NCBI GenBank assembly: GCA_012960475.1
Contig: DUBE01000066.1
Coordinates: forward strand, 19,565-83,564
DNA: 64,000 nucleotides
Direction: 5' to 3'
Source of the DNA: Planctomycetota bacterium
Lineage (GTDB): Bacteria; Planctomycetota; UBA1135; GCA-002686595
The translations under genes and the position numbers were made by a program. Positions 7,086 through 16,156 of this stretch are shown here, piece after piece (position 1 is the first letter of the stretch; each line of letters opens with the position of its first letter). Under the pieces are notes generated by a model, which saw nothing but the letters and a program-made list of their open reading frames with translations, was not told the DNA's origin and made no database searches.

Positions 7086-9182
7086 CTAGGAGTCCGTTTG
7101 GGTGCTCAACCAGTCCCGAATGATCTTCAGCCAGATCGGGCCCAGGTCCAGGGCCTTTTTCTCCCCAATCCCAGGAGTCGCCAGTAACTCCCCCTCGGTC
7201 TTGGGATGGTGCGCCGCCAAATGGGTCAGGGTGCGATCGTTGGCGATCAGATAGGGCGGAATCTCCCGTTCGGCGGCCAGCTTCCGGCGCTTCTTGCGCA
7301 GCAACTCGAACAGATCCTGAGCTACGGGTGTGTCGTCCAGGGCGATTTGCAAGGCCTTGCGCTTGGATGATGCTGCCGGGCGCTTGGGTCTCAGCAAGGT
7401 GACCTCGTCCTCGGCTTTCATTATACGCGCGCCGCTCTGGGTCAGGAAGAGGGTGGGAAATTCGCCTGAAGCGACTCCCAAATGGCCCTGGGCAATCAAC
7501 TGGTCGATCAGGCCGCGCAACTCCCGTGCGCTCAGTTCCTTCAAGAGCCCATAGGTCGAGAGCTTGTCATGGTCCGTGTCCCGCATCCGCTGGGTTTTGG
7601 CTCCACGCAATACATCGGTCACATGGGCGGCTCCGTAGCGTTGGTCGCAACGGACCACGCAGGAGAGGATCTTCTGGGCCACGACCACGGCGTCGTCCAG
7701 GGTCTCGAGTTCGCCGAGGCACACATCACAGGCGCCGCAGCCCGGGCTCTCATGGTGGTCGCTGTAGGCGCCCCCAAAGTGCTCAACCAAGGTGCGGTGA
7801 CGGCAGGTGGCAGAGGCCGCGAGGCCCCACATCTGGCCTAACCGTTTCAGGGCGTCGTTCAATTCCTCCTTGGCGTTCTCCAGGCCGGTGGCTGCGGCCT
7901 CTTCCGCACTGCGCTCCATCAGTCGTTTCCAGGTGTGGTGATCCGAGCCCCCGTAGAACAAGACACACTCCGCTGCCAGGCCATCTCGCCCCGCACGCCC
8001 TGTTTCCTGGGAATACTGCTCAATGCCTTTGGGCAGGCTGGCGTGGATCACGAAGCGCACATCCGAACGGTCGATGCCCATTCCAAAAGCCACGGTCGCT
8101 ACTACCACATCGAGACGCTCGGCCAAGAAGTCCTCTTGTACCTCTTTGCGCTTGGCTGCCCTGAGGCCTGCGTGATAGGCGCCAACACGAATGCCCGCCT
8201 TGGCAAGATCCCTGGCCAGGTCTTCGGTATCCGTGCGCCTGAGGGCATAGATGATGCCCGCTTCTTTTGAGTGGCGTTGAATTACGGCCAGTATTTGGGT
8301 CAACAGACGCCCCCGGGGTTGGGCCCGGTAGGTCAGGTTCGGTCGGTCGAAATCGCCTACCAGCTGCACTGGCTGCTGCAGGTTGAGCTGCGCCGCAATG
8401 TCCTCGCGCACCCGTGGAGGAGCCGTGGCCGTCACCGCCATCATGGGTACCCCGGGCGCGTGCTGGCGCAGATCTCCGAGCTCACGATAGTCTGGGCGGA
8501 AGTCGTGGCCCCAGTGACTGATGCAATGGGCTTCGTCCACCGCGATGGCCGACAAGCCTGCCTGCACCAGACGCGGGACGAAACCCGGGAGGGTCAGCCG
8601 TTCGGGAGAACAATAGAGCAGGTCCAATTCGCCCCTGTTCAGTTGCCTCTGAACCAGGGCCTGCTCCTCAGGGTCCTGGGTGGAGGCAAACATCCCCGCG
8701 CGCACGCCGCTTTGGAGCAGGCCGTCCACCTGGTCTTTCATCAAGCTGATCAATGGGCTGACCACCAGGGTCAATCCTGGCCGTACCAGGGCCGGGGCCT
8801 GATAGCAGAGGCTCTTGCCGCCGCCGGTGGGAAGAACAAGCAGGACATCCTGCCCTGATAGGAACGCGGCCATGGCGTCTTCTTGCTGGGGGCGTAGGGA
8901 GTCGTGGCCCCAGACCCTGCGAACTTTGTCGGTTGCGGCGACGAGCTGTTCTGTGGGGGTAAGGGTGACAGGTTCGCTTGCTGGGGCGTTGCAGGCTTCG
9001 ATCGCAATCGCTTCAAGGAATTCGCCTTGGTCCGTACGTGGCTCGAACTCCTCTCTGGCGGCCATGCGCTGCCATTCGTCGGCATCGTCCTTGCCGGGTG
9101 CCGTGCTGGAACCTCCCGAGTCCGCTTCAGAATGGGCGGCCAGGGTCGGGAATAACTCGGACTCGTCGTTGGAGGCAGTCAA
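7086..9182 (-). CDS. recQ: ATP-dependent DNA helicase RecQ
   Basis: Superfamily 2 3'-5' DNA helicase for recombination and fork repair. Seen in order: RecQ motif 0 near LRPQQEDAM (96-104), Walker A TGGGKS (119-124), DEAH (216-219), the helicase C-terminal half with QETGRAGRDG, a zinc-binding RQC subdomain with cysteines in SATCRHRT and GCGACDVC, and an HRDC domain ending ATPGIGEKKA near the C-terminus. The longest frame starts at TTG 9182. An in-frame ATG at 9065 (659 residues) is equally plausible, and residues 1-75 are low-complexity and not conserved. Transcribed divergently from the export operon at 9503. Confidence 0.96.
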   Translation of the reverse strand: MTASNDESELFPTLAAHSEADSGGSSTAPGKDDADEWQRMAAREEFEPRTDQGEFLEAIAIEACNAPASEPVTLTPTEQLVAATDKVRRVWGHDSLRPQQEDAMAAFLSGQDVLLVLPTGGGKSLCYQAPALVRPGLTLVVSPLISLMKDQVDGLLQSGVRAGMFASTQDPEEQALVQRQLNRGELDLLYCSPERLTLPGFVPRLVQAGLSAIAVDEAHCISHWGHDFRPDYRELGDLRQHAPGVPMMAVTATAPPRVREDIAAQLNLQQPVQLVGDFDRPNLTYRAQPRGRLLTQILAVIQRHSKEAGIIYALRRTDTEDLARDLAKAGIRVGAYHAGLRAAKRKEVQEDFLAERLDVVVATVAFGMGIDRSDVRFVIHASLPKGIEQYSQETGRAGRDGLAAECVLFYGGSDHHTWKRLMERSAEEAAATGLENAKEELNDALKRLGQMWGLAASATCRHRTLVEHFGGAYSDHHESPGCGACDVCLGELETLDDAVVVAQKILSCVVRCDQRYGAAHVTDVLRGAKTQRMRDTDHDKLSTYGLLKELSARELRGLIDQLIAQGHLGVASGEFPTLFLTQSGARIMKAEDEVTLLRPKRPAASSKRKALQIALDDTPVAQDLFELLRKKRRKLAAEREIPPYLIANDRTLTHLAAHHPKTEGELLATPGIGEKKALDLGPIWLKIIRDWLSTQTDS

Positions 9183-9502
9183 GGGAAGAGGATGGGAGGG
9201 TGCGCGCTAAGTGGGCGCTGGGATGGCTCTTGTGGCTGAAGGAGATTCTGAATTCGAGGGCCATCGGGATCCAGAAGATTCAGTCGGACCCGAGCCGCGA
9301 GGGTCATGGTCCTGGGGCAAGGACCCGCTTTTCTCTGCTCGTGCCCGGTGCCCGATGCGCCACAGAATCACCAGACCCGAACTCAGCTGGCCTAAACACA
9401 TCAACCTGCGCCCTGCTCCCGGAGCTATCCTTGGTGCGCCGGGACCCTGGCCAGACCACTGATACCGGCCAGCAGCCATTTCTTTGTGCTAGATCTCTGA
9501 CT
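9183..9502. other. 320-nt divergent intergenic region between recQ and the export operon
   Basis: Contains the start-proximal regions of two divergent transcription units. Open frames here are extensions of flanking genes or short frames without recognisable protein features. I see no convincing -35/-10 pair, operator, riboswitch or small RNA. Confidence 0.5.
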
Positions 9503-10906
9503 ATGAGTTCCGATCTTGACCGCCTGCGCATCGAGCGCGAACCCCCTGTCCCCGGTCAGGCCGGCGGATCAGGGCCCTCCTTAGGCCGTTGGCTTGTGCT
9601 TGGACTTGCACTCTTGATGGTTTGGCTCTTTCGGCGTCCGCTCCTCCAACAACTGGACGCTTGGACCCTGCCGCGGGTTTCAATTGCTGTGGCCTACATT
9701 CCCGACCCCGCGGCCCAAGTGCAGGCTCGGGGGGTGGTTGGCAACGGCTATGTAGTGGCTCGTACCCGTGCGGCTCTGTCGGCCGAAGAGCCCGGAGTGA
9801 TTGTGGAAATGCTCGTGCAGGAGGGATCTGAAGTGAAGCGAGGGGACCTGCTTGCCCGCTTGGATGATCGTGAACGGGCAGCCCTCTTGCGCGGCGCCGA
9901 GGCAGCAGTGCAGGAAGCCCATGCCGGTGTGGCTGAAGCCGAAGCCAGGGTGAAGAGTGCCGAGCGCATGATAACCGTCGCTGAAGCAGATCTTGGCGTC
10001 AAGGCGGCGGGGGTTCAGGCTGTCCGGGCCCAGACACTGCTTGCGGCTCAGAACCTCAAGAGGGTGCAGGAACTGGAAAAGCAAGGGGCAGAGACTCGCG
10101 CCCGCTTGGATCAGGTCCAGGCCGAAGAGACCCGCGCCCGGGCGGACGAGGAAGCAGCCCTTGCCAGTCAGCGCAGCGCCGAGGTGGCGGTGCAAGCAGC
10201 CCATGCCCAAGAAGAAATCGCTCGCGCTGTTTGGATGCGAGCCCAGGCCTTCGTGCCCGTACGTGCCGCGGAGCGAGACCGGGCCCAGGCTTCTTTGGCC
10301 AAGCGGTTCGTGCGCGCGCCCTTCGATGGCATCGTGGTGCTCAAAGACGCCGAAGTGGGGGAGGTCGTCAGCCCCAACTCTCTTGGCAACTCTTCTCGTG
10401 GGGCAGTGGTCACCATGGTGGACTTCGATTCCCTTGAAGTGCAGGTGGAGTTGTCCGAGACGAGGCTCTCGGCAGTAAAGATCGGTGCCCCCGCGACCCT
10501 GTTGCTGGACGCATTCCCCACAGAACCCCTGGCCGCAAAAGTGGACCGCATCTGGCCCACCGCCAATCGTCAGAAGGCCACCATCGAAGTGCGCCTTGAG
10601 ATTCTTGATTCCGATTCACGCCTGCGCCCGGACATGGGCGTGCGCGTGGTCTTTGGTGCCTTGGCGGAGTCGGCTACCGATTCTGAGCCCGGGGTCTGGC
10701 TGCCAGCCGCAGTGCTGGTGCAGCGAGGGGCACAAGAAGGCGCACTGTTCTTGCAACAAGGGCGTCTTGTGTTCCGTGGCTTGGAGGTTGAAGAGCGCAG
10801 GGGCAAGAGTATTCGCGTGCGTAAGGGGCTCAAGGTCGGTGAGCAGGCGGTTCTCAATCCCGTTCCCGATCTTGAGGATGGGGATCGCGTGCTGGTCCAG
10901 TCGTAG
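9503..10906 (+). CDS. Membrane-fusion (periplasmic adaptor) protein of a MacB/Lol-type ABC exporter
   Basis: 467 residues from the ATG at 9503; the frame is open further upstream but that part reads as recQ-proximal intergenic sequence. One N-terminal membrane anchor (about 30-43), then the first half of a lipoyl domain (EEPGVIVEMLVQEGSEVKRGDLLARLD), a long Ala/Glu/Arg-rich coiled-coil hairpin (about 130-265), the second lipoyl half (VRAPFDGIVVLKDAEVGEVV), a beta-barrel domain and a membrane-proximal domain. This is the architecture of HlyD/MacA/RND-type adaptors. The coiled coil should reach an outer-membrane channel, which is not encoded here. It leads an operon with an ATPase and two FtsX-type permeases. 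Confidence 0.92.
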   Translation: MSSDLDRLRIEREPPVPGQAGGSGPSLGRWLVLGLALLMVWLFRRPLLQQLDAWTLPRVSIAVAYIPDPAAQVQARGVVGNGYVVARTRAALSAEEPGVIVEMLVQEGSEVKRGDLLARLDDRERAALLRGAEAAVQEAHAGVAEAEARVKSAERMITVAEADLGVKAAGVQAVRAQTLLAAQNLKRVQELEKQGAETRARLDQVQAEETRARADEEAALASQRSAEVAVQAAHAQEEIARAVWMRAQAFVPVRAAERDRAQASLAKRFVRAPFDGIVVLKDAEVGEVVSPNSLGNSSRGAVVTMVDFDSLEVQVELSETRLSAVKIGAPATLLLDAFPTEPLAAKVDRIWPTANRQKATIEVRLEILDSDSRLRPDMGVRVVFGALAESATDSEPGVWLPAAVLVQRGAQEGALFLQQGRLVFRGLEVEERRGKSIRVRKGLKVGEQAVLNPVPDLEDGDRVLVQS

Positions 10907-11013
10907 GGGAAATAGAGGGGGCTGCTCTGGCGATGTGCCCATCCTCTTCCTTAGCATGCGGCACCTCCACCTGGCCCCGCCAGGTACTTGACCCCGATGA
11001 AGAGCACAGATTC

Positions 11014-11730
11014 ATGAGTGACGGAATTCATTTGCAGAGTGTGACCAAGACCTATCAGAGGGGCGGGGAAGAGTTGCGGGTGCTGGACCAACTGGATTTG
11101 ACTATGGAGGCGGGGCACTTCTATGCCCTGATGGGGCCTTCGGGATCGGGCAAGACAACCCTGCTGAATCTGGTGGGGGGCTTGGACCTGCCGGATTCGG
11201 GTTCCGTGCAGGTTGCGGGGCAGGATCTGGGAGGCCTGCGCGGGGCGGCCCTGTCTGCCTGGCGGGCGCGTTCGGTGGGCTTTGTGTTCCAGGGCTTCAA
11301 CCTGATTCCGGTGCTTTCCGCCTTGGAGAATGTGGCCTTGCCTCTGGCTCTGACTCCCCTCAGCCGCAAACAACAACAACAACATGCCCTGGCGGCTTTG
11401 GAGTTGGTGGGTCTTGCTGATCGCGCGAAGCACCGACCCAGTCAACTTTCGGGCGGTCAAGAACAAAGGGTGGCCATCGCTCGGGCCATCGTTACTGACC
11501 CCAAGGTACTGCTCTGCGATGAGCCCACTGGAGACTTGGATCGCGATTCCGCTGATCAGGTCCTGAGCCTGCTCCAGCGCTTGAACCAGGAAATGAACAA
11601 GACATTGCTGATGGTGACCCACGATCCGGCGGCGGCGGCCCGGGCCCAGCGCATTGTGCACTTGGACAAGGGGCGCCTTGGAGGGGTCGAAGAGGTTCAG
11701 ATCCAGGATCCTCCTGGAGCGTTTGCATGA
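11014..11730 (+). CDS. ABC transporter ATPase of the MacB/LolD family
   Basis: 238 residues from ATG 11014, the usual size of a LolD/MacB ATPase. An in-frame start at 10933 would add an unlikely Cys/Pro-rich leader. Walker A is GPSGSGKTT (41-49), the Q-loop sits in FVFQGFNLIP, the signature is LSGGQEQR (145-152), Walker B is VLLCDE (165-170) and the H-loop is His203. A short CAA repeat encodes a run of glutamines at about 120-123. The stop overlaps the next permease start by four bases (ATGA), implying translational coupling. It powers mechanotransmission through the FtsX-like permeases rather than classical transport across the inner membrane. Confidence 0.95.
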   Translation: MSDGIHLQSVTKTYQRGGEELRVLDQLDLTMEAGHFYALMGPSGSGKTTLLNLVGGLDLPDSGSVQVAGQDLGGLRGAALSAWRARSVGFVFQGFNLIPVLSALENVALPLALTPLSRKQQQQHALAALELVGLADRAKHRPSQLSGGQEQRVAIARAIVTDPKVLLCDEPTGDLDRDSADQVLSLLQRLNQEMNKTLLMVTHDPAAAARAQRIVHLDKGRLGGVEEVQIQDPPGAFA

Positions 11731-12896
11731 GTCTGTTGCGCCTGGTTCCTCGCCAGCTCTTGCGTCACTCCCTGCGCACACTGCTGACCATCGGTTCCTT
11801 GGCGGTGGCGATCTTCTTGCTGTGCATCCTGCGCTCCTTGGTCACTACTCTCGAAGCCACCGCGACCACCGCGCGCAATGATCGCTTGTGGGTTCAATCG
11901 GCGGTCAGTTTGTTCGTGGGCATGCCTACCTGGTATCCCGATCGCATCGCCCAGGTGGACGGTGTCCAGAACGTGGCCCGTTGGCAGTGGTTTGGGGGTT
12001 ATTACCAAGACCCGTCGAACTTCTTCGCCCAGTTTGCGGTTGATCCTCAAGAGGTAGTGGAGATGTACCCCGAACTCCTGGTGGTTGAGGGCTCGGCTGA
12101 GGCTTTTGTGGCAGGCCGTAACTGCTGCATGGTAGGGCGCGGTATCGCCGATGATTATGGTTGGAAGGTGGGGGATGTGGTGCCCATTACCGGGGCCCTC
12201 TTTCCCCATCCCGACGGGGCCGACAAGGCTTGGGAATTCGAAGTGGCGGCGATCTATGAACCCGGCGCCCGCAACTTTGACGATCGCACTCTGTTCTTCC
12301 ATTGGAAGCTCTTTGAAGAGACTCTGACCAAGCCCGGGGAATCTCCAGGGGTGGGCGCCATCGTGGTGCGCGTCAAGGACGATGCGGATCCTTCAACGGT
12401 GATGGGGGCGGTGGATGAACTCTTCATGGATGGCCCTCAACGGGTACAGACCACCACCGAGAGCGAGTTCCAGGCCCAGTTCGTCTCCATGTTCGGCAAC
12501 ATCCCCTTCTTTGTCTCTGCCATCGGCGGGGGAGTTCTGGCAGCGGTGCTGCTGGCTTGCATCAACACCATGTTGATGGCGGTTCGCGAACAACGCAGGG
12601 AAGTGGGAGTACTCAAGGCCCTGGGCTTCAGAGACTCGAGAGTCGGTAGCGTGTTGCTCTTTCAGAGCCTTTTCCTGACTCTTGTGGGGGGAGGGCTTGG
12701 GATGTTCCTGGCCAAAGCCATCGAGCCAGGGGTGATCGGCGCGACGAGTGCCATCATGCCGGGCTTCAGGATTGAGACCGAGACCTTCTGGTTGGCGTTC
12801 TTGGTCACTGTTCTGGCAGGGCTGGTGGCGGGAATCCTTCCCGCCCTGGCTACGCGCAACTTGACTGTGATCGCAGCCTTGCGAGGGAGGGACTGA
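11727..12896 (+). CDS. FtsX/MacB-type permease, first of a pair
   Basis: 389 residues. One membrane helix near the N-terminus (about 16-36), a large periplasmic MacB core-like domain (about 40-260), then three C-terminal helices in the order typical of FtsX permeases. Between helices 2 and 3 is VREQRREVGVLKALGF, the cytoplasmic coupling segment of MacB-family permeases. It follows and overlaps the ATPase gene, and the second permease starts two bases after its stop. The pair probably forms a heterodimer, as LolC/LolE do. Substrate unknown: lipoprotein, peptide or lipid are all possible. Confidence 0.9.
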   Translation: MSLLRLVPRQLLRHSLRTLLTIGSLAVAIFLLCILRSLVTTLEATATTARNDRLWVQSAVSLFVGMPTWYPDRIAQVDGVQNVARWQWFGGYYQDPSNFFAQFAVDPQEVVEMYPELLVVEGSAEAFVAGRNCCMVGRGIADDYGWKVGDVVPITGALFPHPDGADKAWEFEVAAIYEPGARNFDDRTLFFHWKLFEETLTKPGESPGVGAIVVRVKDDADPSTVMGAVDELFMDGPQRVQTTTESEFQAQFVSMFGNIPFFVSAIGGGVLAAVLLACINTMLMAVREQRREVGVLKALGFRDSRVGSVLLFQSLFLTLVGGGLGMFLAKAIEPGVIGATSAIMPGFRIETETFWLAFLVTVLAGLVAGILPALATRNLTVIAALRGRD

Positions 12897-12898
12897 TC

Positions 12899-14071
12899 GT
12901 GGGTGGCATCGCTTTTTCCTATCACCTGCGCTCGCTGTTCGTGAGGCGCACGGCGACTCTCTTGACTGTGCTGGGCATCGGCGCCACGGTGGCGGTGGTC
13001 GCTGGAGTGTTGGCCCTTCAGCAGGGGTTCGAACGCCTCTATACCGAGGCCGGGCGTGAAGACCTGGCGGTTTTTTTGCGTCCGGGAGCCACCGGAGAAG
13101 GAGACAGCGTCATCAGCCGCGAGCGGGGCCGCAGGCTGATCAACACCGTGCCGGAGATTGCCGTCGGTGCCGACGGGCAACCCCTGGCCAGCATGGAACT
13201 CTATCTGGCCGTGCGACTGCGCCGGGTCTCCACCGGTGGGGAGACCAATGTGCCCATCCGCGGTGTGCAACCTGGGACCCTCACTATTCGCGCGGGCGAG
13301 ATTTCCTTGCTTGAAGGCCGACAGTTCCATCCGGGCCAGGACGAGTTGATTGTGGGGCGTTCTCTGGTCGGACGCATCCGGGGCTGTGACCTGGGCGGGA
13401 CCATTGTGCTCAACACTACGCCCTTTGTTGTGGTGGGCATTTTTGAGTCCGAGGGCCCTTCTGGGTCGGAGATCTGGGGCGACCTGGATCGGATTCTTGA
13501 ATGCCTTGAGCGCACGGGGCCAAGCCGAGTACTGGCCCAACTCAAACCCGGTAGCGATCTCGCTGGTATTTCTGCCCGGCTCAAGAACGACAAGGTCGTC
13601 CCCGCTCAGGTGATGAGCGAAAAGGAGAGCCTCAGCAGTCAGACCGAGATGTTGAGCGCGGTCCTGAAATTTCTGGGAGCATTCCTTGGAGTCATCATGG
13701 GTATTGCCGCTGTATTCACAGCCACAACCACCATGCTGGCTGCCCTGGCGGATCGTACCCACGAGATCGGTATCTTGCTGGCATCGGGGTTCAGGCCCGT
13801 GGGCGTTGCGCTGGGATTCCTGTTCGAGTCCTTGCTCCTGGGTCTCCTGGGCGGCCTCGCTGGCTGCCTCATGGTCTGGCCCATCAATGGCATTGAGACC
13901 GGCACCACCAATTTCCAGACCTTTACCGAGGTCGCCTTCGGTTTCCGGGTGACCCCAATGGTGCTGTTGGTGTCAATCCTCTTTGCCCTGGTGCTGGGTC
14001 TCTTGGGTGGCGGCCTGCCCGCCTGGCGCGCGGCGCGCCTGTCTCCGGTCAAGGCTCTGGGACGTCGCTAG
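12899..14071 (+). CDS. FtsX/MacB-type permease, second of the pair
   Basis: 390 residues starting at GTG two bases after the first permease. Same layout: an N-terminal helix (about 18-40, rich in Val/Ala), a periplasmic domain (about 45-240) and three C-terminal helices, with ALADRTHEIGILLASGF as the coupling segment. It differs enough from its neighbour to be an old duplication. It closes the operon and is convergent with the HAD gene, 11 bases away. The adaptor, ATPase and two-permease set most resembles MacAB/YknXYZ-like exporters with split permease subunits. Confidence 0.9.
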   Translation: MGGIAFSYHLRSLFVRRTATLLTVLGIGATVAVVAGVLALQQGFERLYTEAGREDLAVFLRPGATGEGDSVISRERGRRLINTVPEIAVGADGQPLASMELYLAVRLRRVSTGGETNVPIRGVQPGTLTIRAGEISLLEGRQFHPGQDELIVGRSLVGRIRGCDLGGTIVLNTTPFVVVGIFESEGPSGSEIWGDLDRILECLERTGPSRVLAQLKPGSDLAGISARLKNDKVVPAQVMSEKESLSSQTEMLSAVLKFLGAFLGVIMGIAAVFTATTTMLAALADRTHEIGILLASGFRPVGVALGFLFESLLLGLLGGLAGCLMVWPINGIETGTTNFQTFTEVAFGFRVTPMVLLVSILFALVLGLLGGGLPAWRAARLSPVKALGRR

Positions 14072-14082
14072 GATCGTCCTTG

Positions 14083-14952
14083 CTATTCCAGGTGTCCGAG
14101 CAATCCACGCAGTCCATCGAGGGCGTGGTCATGCAGGACTCGATCGTCTGCGCCTTTCTGCCCCTTGGGCAGCACCCAGTCCGGGGTGTGGGGGTGTTGG
14201 CGCAGGATGAGCTGCAGGGAGGGCTTGAGCTGGCCGTTGGCACGCAGGGAATAGGGCAGGGCCAGATCAAGAGAAGTCACATCTCCTATCACCAGATCCG
14301 GGTTCTCTTCCAGGAGCAGGGCCGCGTAGCGCGGCCGGTCCACGAACACCTGCCGGCCTCCAAGGGAAAGAGAACTGGGCGTGTCCCCCAGCACATACTT
14401 GCCCGCGCCACCACGCAGGCGCAGGTCCACATCCGGGCGCAGGCCGATGTTCTCAAAGAGCTTGGCCAGCTTGGATGTGTCTGAGTTCGAGACCACCACC
14501 ACCTCGACCCCGCGTTGGAGCAGTTGGTCCATCACTTCGCGCGCCTCGGGCACCAGGGCGTGGTTGCCTTGGGCCAGATGCTCGCGGGTGGCCCTGCCGA
14601 AGATTTCGTTGGCGAGTTCGCTGACTGTGGTGTGTCCCAGGGAACGCGCGGCCTCGCGCCAAAGGGCTACGCTCTCCGAGGGCTCGCTCATTCGATCGAG
14701 CCAGGCACCCACGGACGAGGTCTGTAGCAGGGGATCTTCATCCACGAAGGCGGTCAGGCGACCGTGGGGAGCCCAGCCGTTGTGGTGTGGCTGGGCCAGG
14801 ATCTCGCCCAAGAAGCTCTCGTATTCCCTTTGGCTCTGGTCCAGGTCCTGGCCCTGGGCTTTCGCCACCGCCGCGACAAATGCCTCGCGAACGACCCGCG
14901 CTTCTTCCGTTTGGTCGGTCCAGACTCCGTCAAAATCACTCAACAACCGCAT
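14083..14952 (-). CDS. HAD-superfamily hydrolase-like protein
   Basis: 289 residues. Motif I is LLSDFDGVWTD at 3-13, with nucleophile Asp6 and acid/base Asp8. Motif II is VVVVSNSDTSK, whose Ser follows the hydrophobic strand, and the acidic motif IV is PDLVIGDVTSLDLALP. A helical cap of about 120 residues lies between motifs I and II. It is likely a phosphatase of a small metabolite or a phosphoglycolate-phosphatase-like enzyme, but the substrate cannot be read. The last 45 residues are a hydrophilic C-terminal extension. It lies upstream of, and on the same strand as, neither partner with an obvious link. Confidence 0.72.
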   Translation of the reverse strand: MRLLSDFDGVWTDQTEEARVVREAFVAAVAKAQGQDLDQSQREYESFLGEILAQPHHNGWAPHGRLTAFVDEDPLLQTSSVGAWLDRMSEPSESVALWREAARSLGHTTVSELANEIFGRATREHLAQGNHALVPEAREVMDQLLQRGVEVVVVSNSDTSKLAKLFENIGLRPDVDLRLRGGAGKYVLGDTPSSLSLGGRQVFVDRPRYAALLLEENPDLVIGDVTSLDLALPYSLRANGQLKPSLQLILRQHPHTPDWVLPKGQKGADDRVLHDHALDGLRGLLGHLE

Positions 14953-15009
14953 GCTTGGCCATGACTATGCCACAGGGACGGTCCCAGCGGGGCCCATTGT
15001 CTGCTCGCC

Positions 15010-15816
15010 CTAGGAGTCCGAGGACGTGAACAGCTTCTTCGTCCAGGTGGTCAGACTCCCGTGCAGGCGGCGGTCCTGCAGGAGTTTCTTGGCCTCGCAG
15101 CGCAACGGGGTCACGGTGATGTACTCATACCCGTCGTTGGCTTCGTGGGCCTGAGTCGCCAGGACCGTGCAATTCTTGCGCCCTTCGCGCCCGCAGACAA
15201 TCAGGGTCGGGAGACCTTCCAAATCACGCAGTTGCTTGGACAGGTTGAAGCCATAGGTCGGGTCCTTCCCTCTGGGAGGGGAGATCAGCACAACTCCGGC
15301 CAGATCGGGATCGTCGATCCCCTGGGCCAGAACCAAACCCGCAGCGGCTCCCTTGCCCGCGGCGATGATGCGTGAGTGGTGCACTTCCCGCCGACCCTTG
15401 AGGTAAGCGCTGCCTGCGTTCAGATCTCGCTTGGCCATGGCCCAGAGCACGTCGCGTTGCTTGGGGTTGGAGGTCTTCCAGTTGCAGAGTTCGCTCCTGC
15501 TGGATCCATGCCCGCGCAGGTCCAGGGCCAGAACCGCGAAGCCTCGTTTCTGCCAGGCGATGGCCATGTCCGTCACCTGGCTTGCATCCTGTCCCGCGTC
15601 ATGCACCAACAATACGGCGGGGTTCTTCTGGTTGAGCTTCTTGGGAGCGTAGTAGGTCGCCCCGAGTTGAACCTTGTCCTCGGCCGTCAAGCGCACCGGT
15701 TGGGCCGTTGCATTGGAAGCGGATACGCGGGTTGGCCGATATTGGGGAGCCCGAACCTGGGGGGCCATCAGCAGGGGCAGGGATGCACTCAGGCTGAGGA
15801 CGAGGGCGGATAACAT
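15010..15816 (-). CDS. Secreted alpha/beta-hydrolase-fold protein without the usual nucleophile
   Basis: 268 residues with a signal peptide or N-terminal anchor (about 1-22). The fold is recognisable: strand AVLLVHDAGQ with oxyanion region, GFAVLALDLRGHGSS after strand 4, and LPTLIVCGREG after strand 6. At the nucleophile elbow, where G-x-S-x-G is expected, the sequence is AAGKGAA (152-158), with Gly154 in the serine position. The acid position reads REG rather than an Asp; a C-terminal His252 remains. Catalysis by the classic triad is therefore unlikely. Related planctomycete proteins are annotated as dienelactone hydrolases or acetyl xylan esterases. Confidence 0.68.
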   Translation of the reverse strand: MLSALVLSLSASLPLLMAPQVRAPQYRPTRVSASNATAQPVRLTAEDKVQLGATYYAPKKLNQKNPAVLLVHDAGQDASQVTDMAIAWQKRGFAVLALDLRGHGSSRSELCNWKTSNPKQRDVLWAMAKRDLNAGSAYLKGRREVHHSRIIAAGKGAAAGLVLAQGIDDPDLAGVVLISPPRGKDPTYGFNLSKQLRDLEGLPTLIVCGREGRKNCTVLATQAHEANDGYEYITVTPLRCEAKKLLQDRRLHGSLTTWTKKLFTSSDS

Positions 15817-16156
15817 GGGCTGGAGGGAGGTTTGGCCCTACGGGCGGGGCCAGGAGACTGCGTCAGTATCAGGTATTGGGTTCCACGTTGAATACCACTG
15901 AGCCGTTGAGAGTAACAGGATTCCTGGGCAAATTAAGCTCAAAACCTGGGTTTCAGAGCCACGTAGGGGGCATTCGGGTTCCAGAGGGTCGGACCTGGCG
16001 GGCGGGTGCTGCCTGGGTTGGCTCCCATTCCAGGACTGCCGGACAGTTCCGGTTCCGTCGGCCCCCGGGAATTCAGGGGCCTGGCGTGGTGGGCCTGTTG
16101 ACTCGGCCCAAACGGCTTCAGGCTCGCCTGATCCTGTACCAGATGCTCTGCCCCGG
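15817..16156. other. 340-nt intergenic region
   Basis: Lies between two minus-strand genes, so it should hold the helicase 3' end and the hydrolase promoter. Frames crossing it on both strands look like read-through from the helicase. I see no clear terminator with a T-tract, repeat or small RNA. Confidence 0.45.

Noticed and set aside
11368..11385. CAA trinucleotide repeat in the ABC ATPase gene
   Set aside because: Only about five units, in frame, encoding a short Gln run in a variable helix; not a regulatory or mobile repeat.
12662..13762. 366-codon minus-strand frame over the two permease genes
   Set aside because: Antisense to FtsX-type permeases with clear membrane topology; no recognisable protein.
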